Program-made: the position numbers and the translations under genes
Source of the DNA: AC-32 sp963788215
GTDB lineage: Bacteria > Actinomycetota > Thermoleophilia > Gaiellales > Gaiellaceae
Reading direction: 5' to 3'
NCBI GenBank assembly: GCA_963788215.1
Contig: CAWBFX010000003.1
Location: forward strand, 434,001 to 498,000
DNA: 64,000 bases
Shown: positions 35,652-44,422 of the stretch, one piece after another
Numbering within the stretch: the first letter of the stretch is position 1
Layout of the letters: every line of letters begins with the position of its first letter
The notes under the pieces: generated by a model
What the model was told of the DNA's origin: nothing
The model's input: the letters and a program-made list of their open reading frames with translations, nothing else
Database searches by the model: none

Positions 35652-38162
35652 CTATCTACCGACGGTCAGGTTGACGCGGGCACCGTGGGCCAGCCTGCGG
35701 CGCGGCCGCGGGCTCTGCGCGAGGACGTGGTTCTTCTTCTTCCGCGCAGCGGCCCTCCGCTTGATCGTGCCCGTGCGGCAGTGCGCCCTGCGAATCGCGG
35801 TCTTGGCATTGCTCAGGAGCTGGCCGACGACGTGCGGAACGTGGCACGGCGGCTGGACCGGAGGCGGCGGTGGGGGCACCGGCGGCGGTGGGGGCGGCGG
35901 CGGTGGAGGCGGTGGTGCCGGAGGTGGTGGCGGGGGACCGGGCGGAGGCGGAGGCGGCGGGGCCGGTGGAGGCGGAGGGGCTGGTGGAGGCGGAGGTGCC
36001 GGCGGAGGCGGAGGTGGAGGCGGAGGAGGTGGAGGCGGAGGAGGCGGAGGCGGAGGTGGAGGCGGCGGCGGCGGAGGCGGAGGCGGCGGTGGAGGCGGAG
36101 GCGGTGGCGGAGGCGGAGGCGGAGGCGGAGGCGGCGGAGGCGGAGGCGGAGGCGGAGGCGGCGGAGGCGGTGGGGAGCCGAACGGCGCAAGCGTGATCGT
36201 TCCGCGCGGGTCGACGAGCGTCCCCAGGCTCTGGTTGCTCAGATCGAGGTAGAAGGTGACGTCGTTCGCATCGCCCCCGGCGTGCACCGTGACGTCGACC
36301 GTCTTGTCGCGCTCGTGCGGCGCGAACGTGAGCGTCCCCGAGGTGGCGTCGTAGTCCTGGCCGGCATGCCCGGTCCCGTCCGCGGTGGCGTAGTCGACCG
36401 TGACGGACTGATCCATCTCGCTGCTCAGGCGAACGTGGACGTGCGCCGTCGCCGTGCCCGATTCCGGGCGGGCGACCCATAAGTCGTCCGCGTAACCCTC
36501 CGGCCGGAGGCAGAGCAGCGCGAGGTCCGTGTCGCTGTAGGCCGGCTGGTGCGTCTGGCAGCCGATCCGCTGAGCGGTGAAGTCGTTGACCGTGCTGTTG
36601 GCGAAGTTCGCGAGCGGAGCCGCGTCGTGGACGATGTCGTAGTCGATCTGCCCGAAGGTCGCGTAGCGCTCGTCGCCGGGCGGAAGCAGCTGTGCGTCGT
36701 GGATCCGCTGGTTGAAGACCGGATCGTCGAAGTACGAGAGGTCGATGTTGTTCTCGTCCTGGATGGTCGTCCCGTCCAGCAGGTGGAGGAAGTCCACTGG
36801 ATCCGGGTAGTCGCTGCACCAGCCGGTGCCGACGCCGATGTCGAAGGCCGCGCCGTGCTCGCCGAGCGCCGTGTAGAGGGCGAAGCCGGCGAACCCGTGC
36901 ATCTCCGTGTTGATCCCGATCTGGAGAAGCTCGTTGTGCACGGCCTGCCCCTGAAGGGGCCCGACCGAGCCGGCCGACTGGTAGAACTCGATGCCGTTCC
37001 GCATCGGGTCTCCCGGGTGCCAGTTCGCGAGATCGCGTGCCGTCTCGAGGTCGGGTGTGTCCGGATAGATCCGGTCGCTGCGGAAGCCGGGCAGGTCGGG
37101 GGCGATGAACTTGTCCGTCGTCGCGCCGCCGCCGGGCCCCCGTACCGAAGTCAGTGCCGCACGGTCGATCGCGTAGTTGACGGCCTTCCGCATGTTCGGA
37201 TCCGAGAACAGCGTGCGCTCGGTGTTCATCGGCAGGTAGAACGTGCACGGGCCCGGCGTGGAGAACCACTGCTGGAAACCGCGCGCGGCGGCGTCGCTGC
37301 CGGGGCCGTACTGGTCGATCACGTTCTGTGACTGGCCGGCCGGGACGCAGCCGATGTCGAGAACGCCGGCAAGCGTCTCGTTGAAACACGTGTCGACGTT
37401 CAGGTCCTCTGAGTACTCGATCGAGTCGAACCGTGCCGGGCGCGAGCCGGTGTAGTTCGGATTCCTCGCGGCGACGGCGCCGTTGTTCGGCGTGTTCTCG
37501 GAGATGTAGTACGGGCCTGCCGACGGGATCGGCCCGTTGATGTCCTCCTGACCCGGGGAGAACCCCGTCGGCACCGCGCAGGTGAACGGCATCGAGAGCC
37601 GCGCGAGGAAGTCGCCGGCCGGTTGCAGAAGCGTGATCGAGAGCGTGTTGCCGTTCGCGACGATCCCGCTCACGTCGTTGGCCGTCCCGTCGTGGTACTC
37701 GGCCGCTCCCTGGATGTCCGAGAGGAATGGATAGCCCGGGCTGAAGAGGTTCGGGCCGAGCACGCGCTGCAGCGTGTACTTCATGCTCGCGGCCGTGACG
37801 ACGCCGGTCGCCGGCGGCGAGAACTCGAAGTCGTTTCGGATCTGGAAGGTGTAGGTGAGACCGTCCTGGGAGACAGTCGGCATCGCCGCGGCGATCTCCG
37901 GCTGCAGGGTCCTGCCGGCGGCCCCAGCGCTGTCCGGGTAGTTGAGCAGCTTCGCGCACGTCACGTACTCGAGCTGCCAGCTCGTCGTTCCGTAGGCGAT
38001 GGCGGGGTCGACCGAGTCGAAGTTGCCGGTAGTCCCGATGTGGAGAGCGCCCACAGGCGCTGCCGGCCGCGTCGGGAGGGTCATCCCCTGCGCGGCTGCG
38101 CCCGCGGCAAGCGCCATCAGCGCCGCTCCTACCGCCGCCAGCCACAGAACCCTCGACCGCAT
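35652..38162 (-). CDS. PA5: family-5 solute-binding protein with Calx-beta, poly-Pro and PASTA
   Basis: 836 residues. Signal peptide (LWLAAVGAALMALAAGAAA). About residues 37-555 are an oligopeptide-type extracellular solute-binding protein (SBP_bac_5): GTTGNFDSVDPAIAYGTTSW, LQPEIAAAMP, YTFQIRNDFEFSPPATGVVTA, MRKAVNYAIDRAAL. No lipobox cysteine follows the signal. A Calx-beta-like domain follows (about 560-657; VTVDYATADGTGHAGQDYD, GTLTFAPHE), then about 105 residues of Pro with Ala/Gly, and a PASTA module (CHVPHVVG, HCRTGTI). No ABC permease or ATPase is nearby. The fusion suggests a wall-held ligand-binding protein; this is inference. Confidence 0.85.
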   Translation of the reverse strand: MRSRVLWLAAVGAALMALAAGAAAQGMTLPTRPAAPVGALHIGTTGNFDSVDPAIAYGTTSWQLEYVTCAKLLNYPDSAGAAGRTLQPEIAAAMPTVSQDGLTYTFQIRNDFEFSPPATGVVTAASMKYTLQRVLGPNLFSPGYPFLSDIQGAAEYHDGTANDVSGIVANGNTLSITLLQPAGDFLARLSMPFTCAVPTGFSPGQEDINGPIPSAGPYYISENTPNNGAVAARNPNYTGSRPARFDSIEYSEDLNVDTCFNETLAGVLDIGCVPAGQSQNVIDQYGPGSDAAARGFQQWFSTPGPCTFYLPMNTERTLFSDPNMRKAVNYAIDRAALTSVRGPGGGATTDKFIAPDLPGFRSDRIYPDTPDLETARDLANWHPGDPMRNGIEFYQSAGSVGPLQGQAVHNELLQIGINTEMHGFAGFALYTALGEHGAAFDIGVGTGWCSDYPDPVDFLHLLDGTTIQDENNIDLSYFDDPVFNQRIHDAQLLPPGDERYATFGQIDYDIVHDAAPLANFANSTVNDFTAQRIGCQTHQPAYSDTDLALLCLRPEGYADDLWVARPESGTATAHVHVRLSSEMDQSVTVDYATADGTGHAGQDYDATSGTLTFAPHERDKTVDVTVHAGGDANDVTFYLDLSNQSLGTLVDPRGTITLAPFGSPPPPPPPPPPPPPPPPPPPPPPPPPPPPPPPPPPPPPPPPPPPPPPPPPPPPPPPPPPAPPPPPAPPPPPAPPPPPPPGPPPPPPAPPPPPPPPPPPPVPPPPPPVQPPCHVPHVVGQLLSNAKTAIRRAHCRTGTIKRRAAARKKKNHVLAQSPRPRRRLAHGARVNLTVGR
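35859..36178 (-). repeat. CCN triplet tract encoding the PA5 linker
   Basis: About 320 bases of GGN triplets (plus strand) with occasional GCC/GGG interruptions, giving a proline linker with single Ala, Gly and Val residues. Confidence 0.85.
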
Positions 38163-38182
38163 TCGCTTCCCCTCTCCCAGTC

Positions 38183-38826
38183 TCAGCCCGATTTACTCCC
38201 TTTGACGACAGAAGTCAAGCGAGCCGGATGGGAGCGTCCCTCCGTCCCGAGCAGGCGGAACATCTGATCGGGCCAGCGGCGGCCCAGGCAGGTCTCGGCG
38301 CGCTGCCACGCGGTGCAGCCCGTGCCGTAGAAGTTCCCGGGGTTTCGCCAGGCCGTGGTGAAGCCGCTGCCGGCGACCGGCACGCCGCGGGAATCCCAGA
38401 CCCAGTTCGCGTTGTTCACGACCCCGGCGACGGAGACCCAGTACCGCCCCGGGCCGAGCGTCACGGCGGGGTCGAGGGCGATCTGATAGTCGCGGTCACC
38501 GACGACCGGCCGGCCGAGCTCCTCCGCGACCTGGTTCCCCGGAAGGCCAGCGGCGTAGGCGTAGAAGCGGACGGTGAACGACGTCGGCTGGTTGACGCCG
38601 CCCCTGACGTCGATCTCGGAGACGTTCCACGTCGTTCCGCTCGGGACGACGAAGTTGTCGGCGGCCTCGGTCGACTGCGTCGGGTCGTCGGGCCGGGTGG
38701 TCGAGGCCAGCGCACTCAGCGAGTCGTTGTCGTACTGGTCGTAGAGGACGACCCGTGGAGCCGCAACCGCAGGCGCGGCGAGGAGCGCGACCGCCGCCCC
38801 TACTGCGAGCGACCACCGAAAAGCAC
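38183..38826 (-). pseudogene. orphan secreted DQYDN-domain protein lacking an intact start
   Basis: One open frame (about 38812 to 38183) gives a signal peptide (SLAVGAAVALLAAPAVAA) and a domain also found at the N-termini of PA9 and PA10: VVLYDQYDND, ADNFVVPSG, SFTVRFYAYAAGLPG and TLGPGRYWVSV. It has no linker, PASTA or other module and stops 20 bases before PA5. No ATG, GTG or TTG starts this frame before the signal peptide. A GTG at 38826 would work if one base were added near 38813 (reading L-F-x-W-S-L-A). That GTG lies in the terminator hairpin of PA6, and no promoter of its own was seen. It may be a remnant or a donor of the module. Confidence 0.6.
38190..38218 (-). promoter_or_regulatory. 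promoter of PA5
   Basis: Minus strand: -35 TTGACT, 17 bases, -10 TAAATC. It overlaps the end of the orphan gene. Confidence 0.65.
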
Positions 38827-38854
38827 GACGGGGCCCGCGGTGGGGCCCCGTCGT
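38825..38854 (-). terminator. terminator of PA6
   Basis: Perfect 12-base arms ACGACGGGGCCC / GGGCCCCGTCGT with a 6-base loop, followed on the minus strand by GCTTTTCGG. It lies 25 bases after the PA6 stop. Confidence 0.8.
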
Positions 38855-38879
38855 CTGGTTCCGGTTCGTGTTGCCCTTC

Positions 38880-39150
38880 CTAGTGCCTCGGTCCCCTGCC
38901 GACGACCAGGTTGACCCTGGCGCCGTTGGCGAGACGCCGGCCGCCCCGTGGGGCCTGCCTGATCACGTGGCCCTTGAGCCTGCGCGAAGAGAACTTGCGC
39001 GTGACGTGACCGACGCGGCAGTGGTTATGCCGGATCCTCGACTTCGCCCTGCCCAGCGTGTTGTGGATCACGTTCGGAACCACGCAGGGCGGCCTGAACG
39101 GAGGTGGTGGCGGCGGAGGCGGCGGTGGCGGAGGCGGTGGTGGCGGAGGT
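38880..39150 (-). repeat. third copy of the near-identical PASTA-encoding 3' end
   Basis: Matches 28783-29050 and 50469-50740 almost base for base up to the start of the poly-Pro tract; one visible difference is GTTATGCC for GTTGTGCC. Confidence 0.85.
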
Positions 39151-41813
39151 GGCGGTGGTGGCGGTGGCGGAGGCGGAGGCGGAGGCGGAGGTGGCGGAGG
39201 CGGTGGTGGCGGAGGCGGTGGTGGCGGAGGCGGTGGCGGAGGCGGTCCTTCGATCGCCATCGTCTCCGTGTCGTTCGTGGAGGCCGTGTCGCTGATGCGG
39301 CCACCCGCCGAGACGAGCGTGTTGCCGACCGCGCTTCCGGACGTGAACGACTTGGCGACGTTCATGTCCGGCCCGGTCGTCCAGGTGCTGGTTGCCGGGT
39401 CGTAGCTGAGCGTCGTCGCACCGGCCGCCGGCGCCAGGTCGAAGATGTACCTCGACTTGCCGAGCGGCGAGTACTGCGCGAACGGCGTTCCGAAGCCGAA
39501 CAACCAGAGCTTCCCGCCGGCGACGGCGCTGCCGGGGACGTTCTCGCCCTGAGGCAGCGACGGCCCCGACGACCACGTGTCGGTCGCGATGTCGTAGACG
39601 AAGAGCGTGTCGTAGTTGGTGTTGTTGACGTCACGCCCACCTGCGACGTAGAGCTTGCCGTCGACGATCCCGGAGCCGGCGCCGCCGATGCCCTGGAGCA
39701 TCTGAGCCTTCTCCGTGTACGTCCCGGCGGTCGGGTCGAACTCCCAGGTGGTCGACTGGTTGCTGTCCACCGTCGCGAGGTTGTAGCCGCCCGCGAGGTA
39801 GATCTTGCCGTTGGCCGAGTCGTAGCCTGAGGCCATGAACGCGCGGACGTCGGGCAGTGGCGGCCCGGCACTCCACGTGTTCGCGGCGATGTTGTAGACC
39901 CAGACGTTGTTCGTCGGCGGGGGCAGGTTGTTCGGATCGCGGTGGCTGCCACCGAAGACGTAGATCGAGTTCGTCGGCGGGTAGTAGACGGCCGACGACA
40001 TCAGCGCCTGGTTGTCCGGCATCGGCGCGAGCGTCGTCCACGCGTCGGTGGCCGGGTCGTAGCGGTACGCGGTGTCGACGTCGCCCTCGGGCCCCGGTCC
40101 GAGGCTGAAGGCGTGGCCGCCGAACACGTACGTGTACGTGCCGTCGGAGGTGGACGAGCCGCCGAACTCGTCGATCCCGATCGGCGTGACCGTCGTCCAG
40201 CCCGGAGGCGGAGGCGGCGGAGGTGGCGGCGGTGGCGGAGGCGGCGGGCCGCCGCCGTTGTAGGCGGCCAGCGCGTCCACGAGCCCGTAGCCGAACAGGT
40301 TGTTCGGGATGTCGGCCTGGCCCGTCCCGCCGCAGACCTGAGTTCCGGCATTGACGTTCGGGTTGGCCGTGTTCTCGAGCAGCGCCTTCGTGCCGGCGAT
40401 GTCACGCTCCATCGACGGGATCGCCGACCAGAGCAGCGCGACGACGCCGACCACGTGCGGGCCGGCCATCGAGGTGCCGCTCCAGCCGCCCTCGTAGGAC
40501 GTGTCGCTCGTGTTGACCGACGAGCGGACGTTGACGCCCGGGGCGGCGATGTCCGGCTTCAGGTGTCCGGTGTAGGCGCTCGGGCCACGGCTGCTGAAGC
40601 CGGCGAGCCCCATCGAGCTGTTGATCGCGGCGGTCGAGAAGCTCGCGTCGTAGGTCGCGGGCGGGTCCGAGACCGTCGAGCAGGCCGAACCGCCGTTGCC
40701 GGCGGAGACCTCGACGAAGATCCCGGCTGCCTGCGTGTTGTTCACGATCGTCTCCAGCGTGTCTGCCGCGCAGAGCTCGGTCGTCGGGCAGCCCCAGCTG
40801 TTGTTGATCACATCCGGCCGCTTGGTCGGATCCGGGTTCTGGCCGCTGAGATCCGTCGGAGCGATGAAGAACTGGAAGCACTCCGTGTAGGTCTCCGGGC
40901 GACCCGTGCCCGTGTCCATGTTGTGGCAGCCGATCCACTTCGCGCCCGGCGCGACGCCGATCTGGTTGGCTCCGCCGCTGTCGGTGTCGACGCCGACCGC
41001 GGTGCCGGTCGTGTGCGTGCCGTGACCGTGGTCGTCGCACGGCTGCATCGAGTTGAACCCGCAGACGTTCGTGCCGTCGCCGTCGATGTCGCTGTGAATC
41101 GAGTCGTGCCAGTTGTAGTTGTGGTCGGCGGCTGAGCCGTTCCAGCCGCGGTAGTGCGGCTTGAGCGCGTTGTGCGTCCAGCGCATGCCGGTGTCCTGGT
41201 TGCCGACGACGATGCCCTGGCCCGTGTAGCCCATCGCCCAGAGATCGGGCGCGTGGACCATGGTCACGTTCCACTCGACCGTGGACGGCGACTGGTGCAC
41301 CTCCGGGGCGAGCGCGGCGACCGGGTTCAGCTGCGGCGCCGTGTCGAGCCAGTAGGAGGCGTCGTTCGCCTCGATCTGCTTCACGTCGGCCCGGTCCGCG
41401 AGGTTCTCGACGAGCGCGCGGGTGCCTGCGTGGACGAAGATCACGTTCGAGACCCAGAACGAGCGGTAGTTGACGCCCTGCGAGTCGAGGTATGCCCTGA
41501 GCGGCGCCTGCGTCTTCGCGGCCTCCGCCTTGAGCGTCTTGTAGACGTACCAGCCTCGGGCGTCCTGGTCCTTCATCGTGTACGCCTTGCTGAGGTCGGC
41601 CTGCGCCTTCAGCTCAATTGCGAAGGACGCCGAGTTGCCGTTGGCCGTGTCCGACAGCACGAGGTTCTGAACCTTTCCCGTGAAGCCGGGGCGCGATGAC
41701 GCCTTCTGATGGCTGCTTCCCAGAACCGCCGGCGCCGTGATGCCGGCGGCAAGCGCGACCACCCCTGCGGCGACCGCGGCACGTCGGCTGAATAGCCGAG
41801 CGATCGAATTCAT
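38880..41813 (-). CDS. PA6: subtilisin-like (S8) protease with Kelch repeats, poly-Pro and PASTA
   Basis: 977 residues from ATG 41813 behind GGGGAGGGAGC. Signal peptide near residues 10-32 (AAVAAGVVALAAGITAPAVL). Propeptide-like region (about 45-150). Catalytic domain (about 195-518) with the full triad: Asp in VVGNQDTGM (about 205), His in DDHGHGTHTTGT (about 262), Ser in GTSMAGPHVVG (about 448), and the oxyanion Asn in SAGNGGSA. Then a short poly-Pro, a Kelch propeller (about 538-850), poly-Pro and the PASTA module. It is the only clear enzyme in the array and could mature its neighbours or degrade external protein; that is inference. Confidence 0.88.
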   Translation of the reverse strand: MNSIARLFSRRAAVAAGVVALAAGITAPAVLGSSHQKASSRPGFTGKVQNLVLSDTANGNSASFAIELKAQADLSKAYTMKDQDARGWYVYKTLKAEAAKTQAPLRAYLDSQGVNYRSFWVSNVIFVHAGTRALVENLADRADVKQIEANDASYWLDTAPQLNPVAALAPEVHQSPSTVEWNVTMVHAPDLWAMGYTGQGIVVGNQDTGMRWTHNALKPHYRGWNGSAADHNYNWHDSIHSDIDGDGTNVCGFNSMQPCDDHGHGTHTTGTAVGVDTDSGGANQIGVAPGAKWIGCHNMDTGTGRPETYTECFQFFIAPTDLSGQNPDPTKRPDVINNSWGCPTTELCAADTLETIVNNTQAAGIFVEVSAGNGGSACSTVSDPPATYDASFSTAAINSSMGLAGFSSRGPSAYTGHLKPDIAAPGVNVRSSVNTSDTSYEGGWSGTSMAGPHVVGVVALLWSAIPSMERDIAGTKALLENTANPNVNAGTQVCGGTGQADIPNNLFGYGLVDALAAYNGGGPPPPPPPPPPPPPPPGWTTVTPIGIDEFGGSSTSDGTYTYVFGGHAFSLGPGPEGDVDTAYRYDPATDAWTTLAPMPDNQALMSSAVYYPPTNSIYVFGGSHRDPNNLPPPTNNVWVYNIAANTWSAGPPLPDVRAFMASGYDSANGKIYLAGGYNLATVDSNQSTTWEFDPTAGTYTEKAQMLQGIGGAGSGIVDGKLYVAGGRDVNNTNYDTLFVYDIATDTWSSGPSLPQGENVPGSAVAGGKLWLFGFGTPFAQYSPLGKSRYIFDLAPAAGATTLSYDPATSTWTTGPDMNVAKSFTSGSAVGNTLVSAGGRISDTASTNDTETMAIEGPPPPPPPPPPPPPPPPPPPPPPPPPPPPPPPPPPPPPPPPPPPPPPPPPFRPPCVVPNVIHNTLGRAKSRIRHNHCRVGHVTRKFSSRRLKGHVIRQAPRGGRRLANGARVNLVVGRGPRH

Positions 41814-41891
41814 ACTGCTCCCTCCCCTTACGGAGCAGCCAGCCGCACGAGAGACCCACGCCTCGGCCGACAGACTGCGTTTGTGCCGCAG

Positions 41892-41920
41892 ATCTAAACA
41901 CAGTCCGGTTTCGACCTCAA
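41892..41920 (-). promoter_or_regulatory. promoter of PA6
   Basis: Minus strand: -35 TTGAGG, 17 bases, -10 TTAGAT preceded by TGT. Confidence 0.55.
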
Positions 41921-41952
41921 TGGGGCGGTCGATTCGCGTCGCGGAGTCACTC

Positions 41953-41992
41953 CCCCGGGAGGCGAGCCCTGTGAGGGCCCGCCCCGCCGGGG
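41953..41992 (-). terminator. imperfect hairpin after PA7
   Basis: Inner arms GCCCT-GTG-AGGGC extended by GC-rich outer arms with one bulge and one mismatch, closing with CCCCGG/CCGGGG. It lies 13 bases beyond the PA7 stop. Confidence 0.5.
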
Positions 41993-42005
41993 AAGCTCGT
42001 TTCGT

Positions 42006-44222
42006 TTAGTGGTGCGGGCCCTTGCCGACCCTCAGGTTGACGCGGTGGCCGTTGGCCAGCCGGCGCCCGGGCTTCGGGCTCTGCGAGAGCACGTGGTTCC
42101 TGAGCCTGCGTGAAGAGAACTTGCGCGTGATCGTGCCAACGCTGCAGTGGTGCTGCCTGATCTTCGCCCTCGCCAGGGACAGGACGTCTCCGACCACGTT
42201 CGGGACCACGCAGGGCGGCCTGAACGGCGGCGGTGGTGGAGGCGGCGGCGGTGGCGGAGGCGGCGGAGGTGGCGGCGGAGGCGGTGGTGGCGGCGGCGGT
42301 GGTGGTGGAGGCGGAGGCGGAGGCGGAGGCGGAGGCGGAGGTGGCGGAGGCGGCGGAGGTGGCGGAGGTGGCGGTGGTGGTGGAGGCGGCGGTGGTGGCG
42401 GAGGCGGCGGTGGCGGAGGCGGTGGTGGCGGAGGCGGAGGCGGCGGTGGTGGAGGCGGTGGCGGAGGAGGAGGTGGCGGAGGCGGCGGAGGTGGTGGCGG
42501 CGGAGGCGGCGGGCCGCCCGTGCAGGTCGGGAACTTGAACGACCCGATCCGCGTGCTCCAGACCGGCGGGCTGGTGCTTCCGTCCGTCTGCGAGGTGTAG
42601 TACTCGGTCGTGAACCAGAACGTGCACCCGTCGCTCGGGTCGACGCTCATCGAGGCGTAGTCGCCCCACCGCGAGCAGGGGCCGCCGCCGCACGTGCCGG
42701 TCTGCGAACCGGCCCCGGCGACGAGCTGCGTCTCGCCCTGCGGCAGCTGGTTCAGCGGGTCGCTCGCCAGCCGTCCGGAGTAGGCGATGCTCGGGAAGTT
42801 CGGAGCGGTCCCGTTCGACGTCGAGTAGCCGAGGGCGACGTTGCCGTCCTTGTCGGCCGCGATGCTGCCCATCCAGCGGTTCAGCGTCGTGTCCGGCGAG
42901 TAGATCTGCTCCTGGACGGGCGTCGTCGAGACCGTTCCGCCGCTGACGTTGATCTGCCCCCACTGCGGCCGGTCGGTCGAGCCGGAGCGCGTGGTGTGCA
43001 CGACCCAGAGCGACTCGGCGCTACCGACCTTGCGGTACTGCACCTTCTGCATCATCCGGTCGCCGAGAGAGTCGAGCTGCGTGGACGTGTTCGGCTGGGG
43101 CACGCCGGCCGGGTTGGTGTAGGTCGCCTGCGAGACGGTGGTCGCCCCGCTGAGCGTTCCGCCGGCCCCGCAGTTCGTGCCGGCCGTGAAGGCCCGCACG
43201 CGGTACCCGAAGACCGAGAGCGACTCGCTGACGAAGTAGTCCGGCCGGCCGCTCGGCGGCAGGCCGTTCGTGTCCTCGAGGTTGCTCGGGATCATCGTGA
43301 ACGCGTCGGAGCCGCTGCCCGCGAGGAAGCCGAGGGCACCGGTCACGGCCTGGCCCGCATACATGTCGCTCTTGCTGAGCGAGCCGAAGCCGCTGCCGTT
43401 GTACGAGGCGCCGTTCAGGAAGCCGTTGAAGGCGAAGTAGAGGCAGTCGGTCCAGATACCGAACTTCGGGTAGTCGTTGAGCGTGTTCACGGGCACCGAG
43501 CCCTGGTCCATCCGGATGTCGTAGAGGTACCACCCGCCCGTGACCGGGTCGCTGGTCTGCGACACGGCGATGCACTGATCGAACGGGCCCGATGTCGCGC
43601 CACCGCTGTAGGCGAGGTTGGTCAGGATCCAGCGATCCGCGGCCGGGTCGTGGATCACGACCGGGTCGCCGCCACCGTGGCCGTCGCAGAAGGTTCCGGT
43701 GCCGGCCCAGAGCGCGTTCTCGGTGAACGCAGCGACGCGCGTGCCCGTGGTCTTGTCGAAGATGCCGAACGACGAGTTGACCGACTGGATGTAGTAGACG
43801 GGGCCCACGTCGCCGTTCGTGTCCGGCGGCGAGCCGGCGCCACACGTGCCCGCTCCGCACGAGTCCGACCTCTTCATCCCCGGGAAGTTCTGGATCGGGC
43901 TGGGCATCGTGCCGGTCGAGATCGAGCGCGCGGGCGTGCTGGGATGCGCGGCGGGCTGACGCACGGTCAGCGGGATCTCGGTCTCGCGGTCCTTGCGCAT
44001 CGGCTGCGACGGAACCTGCGGCAGATTGCGCACGTCGCCGGCGAAGACCTTGGGGGCCACCTTGGGGATCGCCTTCGCGGCGACGCTTCCCTTGGGCCCG
44101 GATGCCGACGGGCTGCTTCCTTCTCGTGCCTGGGCTGCGACGACCGTCGTCGCGGCGGCGAGCGCCAGCAGCACCGCGACGGCGATTCCGCGCCGCCCGA
44201 GGCGTCGAGCGATGGACTTCAT
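42006..44222 (-). CDS. PA7: divergent propeller-like, poly-Pro and PASTA surface protein
   Basis: About 738 residues from ATG 44222 behind GGGGAGGGAGC; a longer frame to 44264 covers that site. Export segment GIAVAVLLALAAATTVVAA. The propeller-like domain (about 98-564) is a diverged copy: SPPDTNGDVGPVYYIQSV, DRWILTNLAYSGG, NRWMGSIAADKDGN and WGDYASMSVDPSDGCTFWFTTEYY. Then about 95 residues of nearly pure proline and the PASTA module (CVVPNVVGDVLSLARAKI, HCSVGTI) ending VGKGPHH. A surface role is inferred from the domains. Confidence 0.8.
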   Translation of the reverse strand: MKSIARRLGRRGIAVAVLLALAAATTVVAAQAREGSSPSASGPKGSVAAKAIPKVAPKVFAGDVRNLPQVPSQPMRKDRETEIPLTVRQPAAHPSTPARSISTGTMPSPIQNFPGMKRSDSCGAGTCGAGSPPDTNGDVGPVYYIQSVNSSFGIFDKTTGTRVAAFTENALWAGTGTFCDGHGGGDPVVIHDPAADRWILTNLAYSGGATSGPFDQCIAVSQTSDPVTGGWYLYDIRMDQGSVPVNTLNDYPKFGIWTDCLYFAFNGFLNGASYNGSGFGSLSKSDMYAGQAVTGALGFLAGSGSDAFTMIPSNLEDTNGLPPSGRPDYFVSESLSVFGYRVRAFTAGTNCGAGGTLSGATTVSQATYTNPAGVPQPNTSTQLDSLGDRMMQKVQYRKVGSAESLWVVHTTRSGSTDRPQWGQINVSGGTVSTTPVQEQIYSPDTTLNRWMGSIAADKDGNVALGYSTSNGTAPNFPSIAYSGRLASDPLNQLPQGETQLVAGAGSQTGTCGGGPCSRWGDYASMSVDPSDGCTFWFTTEYYTSQTDGSTSPPVWSTRIGSFKFPTCTGGPPPPPPPPPPPPPPPPPPPPPPPPPPPPPPPPPPPPPPPPPPPPPPPPPPPPPPPPPPPPPPPPPPPPPPPPPPPPPPPPPPPPPPPPPPPPPPPPFRPPCVVPNVVGDVLSLARAKIRQHHCSVGTITRKFSSRRLRNHVLSQSPKPGRRLANGHRVNLRVGKGPHH
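42229..42514 (-). repeat. CCN triplet tract encoding about 95 prolines
   Basis: About 286 bases of GGN triplets on the plus strand with irregular wobble bases; the second-longest uninterrupted proline tract in the window. Confidence 0.9.
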
Positions 44223-44299
44223 CAACGAGCTCCCTCCCCTAGGGCAACCGCCGTCGGAGCACACCTGGCTCGTTCCGCGCGGCTGCGGCTTATGTCATT

Positions 44300-44328
44300 C
44301 GTATAGCACAGCGCCCGGGCGGCTTCAA
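44300..44328 (-). promoter_or_regulatory. promoter of PA7
   Basis: Minus strand: -35 TTGAAG, 17 bases, -10 TATACG preceded by TGC. Confidence 0.6.
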
Positions 44329-44362
44329 CGGGCTGCGATGCATTTCTGCCCCGGCAAAGAAG

Positions 44363-44407
44363 CTCCCCGGGGGCCGGGCCGCCGCAACGGCCCGTCCCAC
44401 CGGGGAG
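44363..44407 (-). terminator. terminator of PA8
   Basis: Two-part hairpin: outer arms CTCCCCGG/CCGGGGAG and inner arms CGGGCCG/CGGCCCG with loop CCGCAA, 16 bases past the PA8 stop. Confidence 0.7.
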
Positions 44408-44422
44408 GCTGGGTCACTCGAG

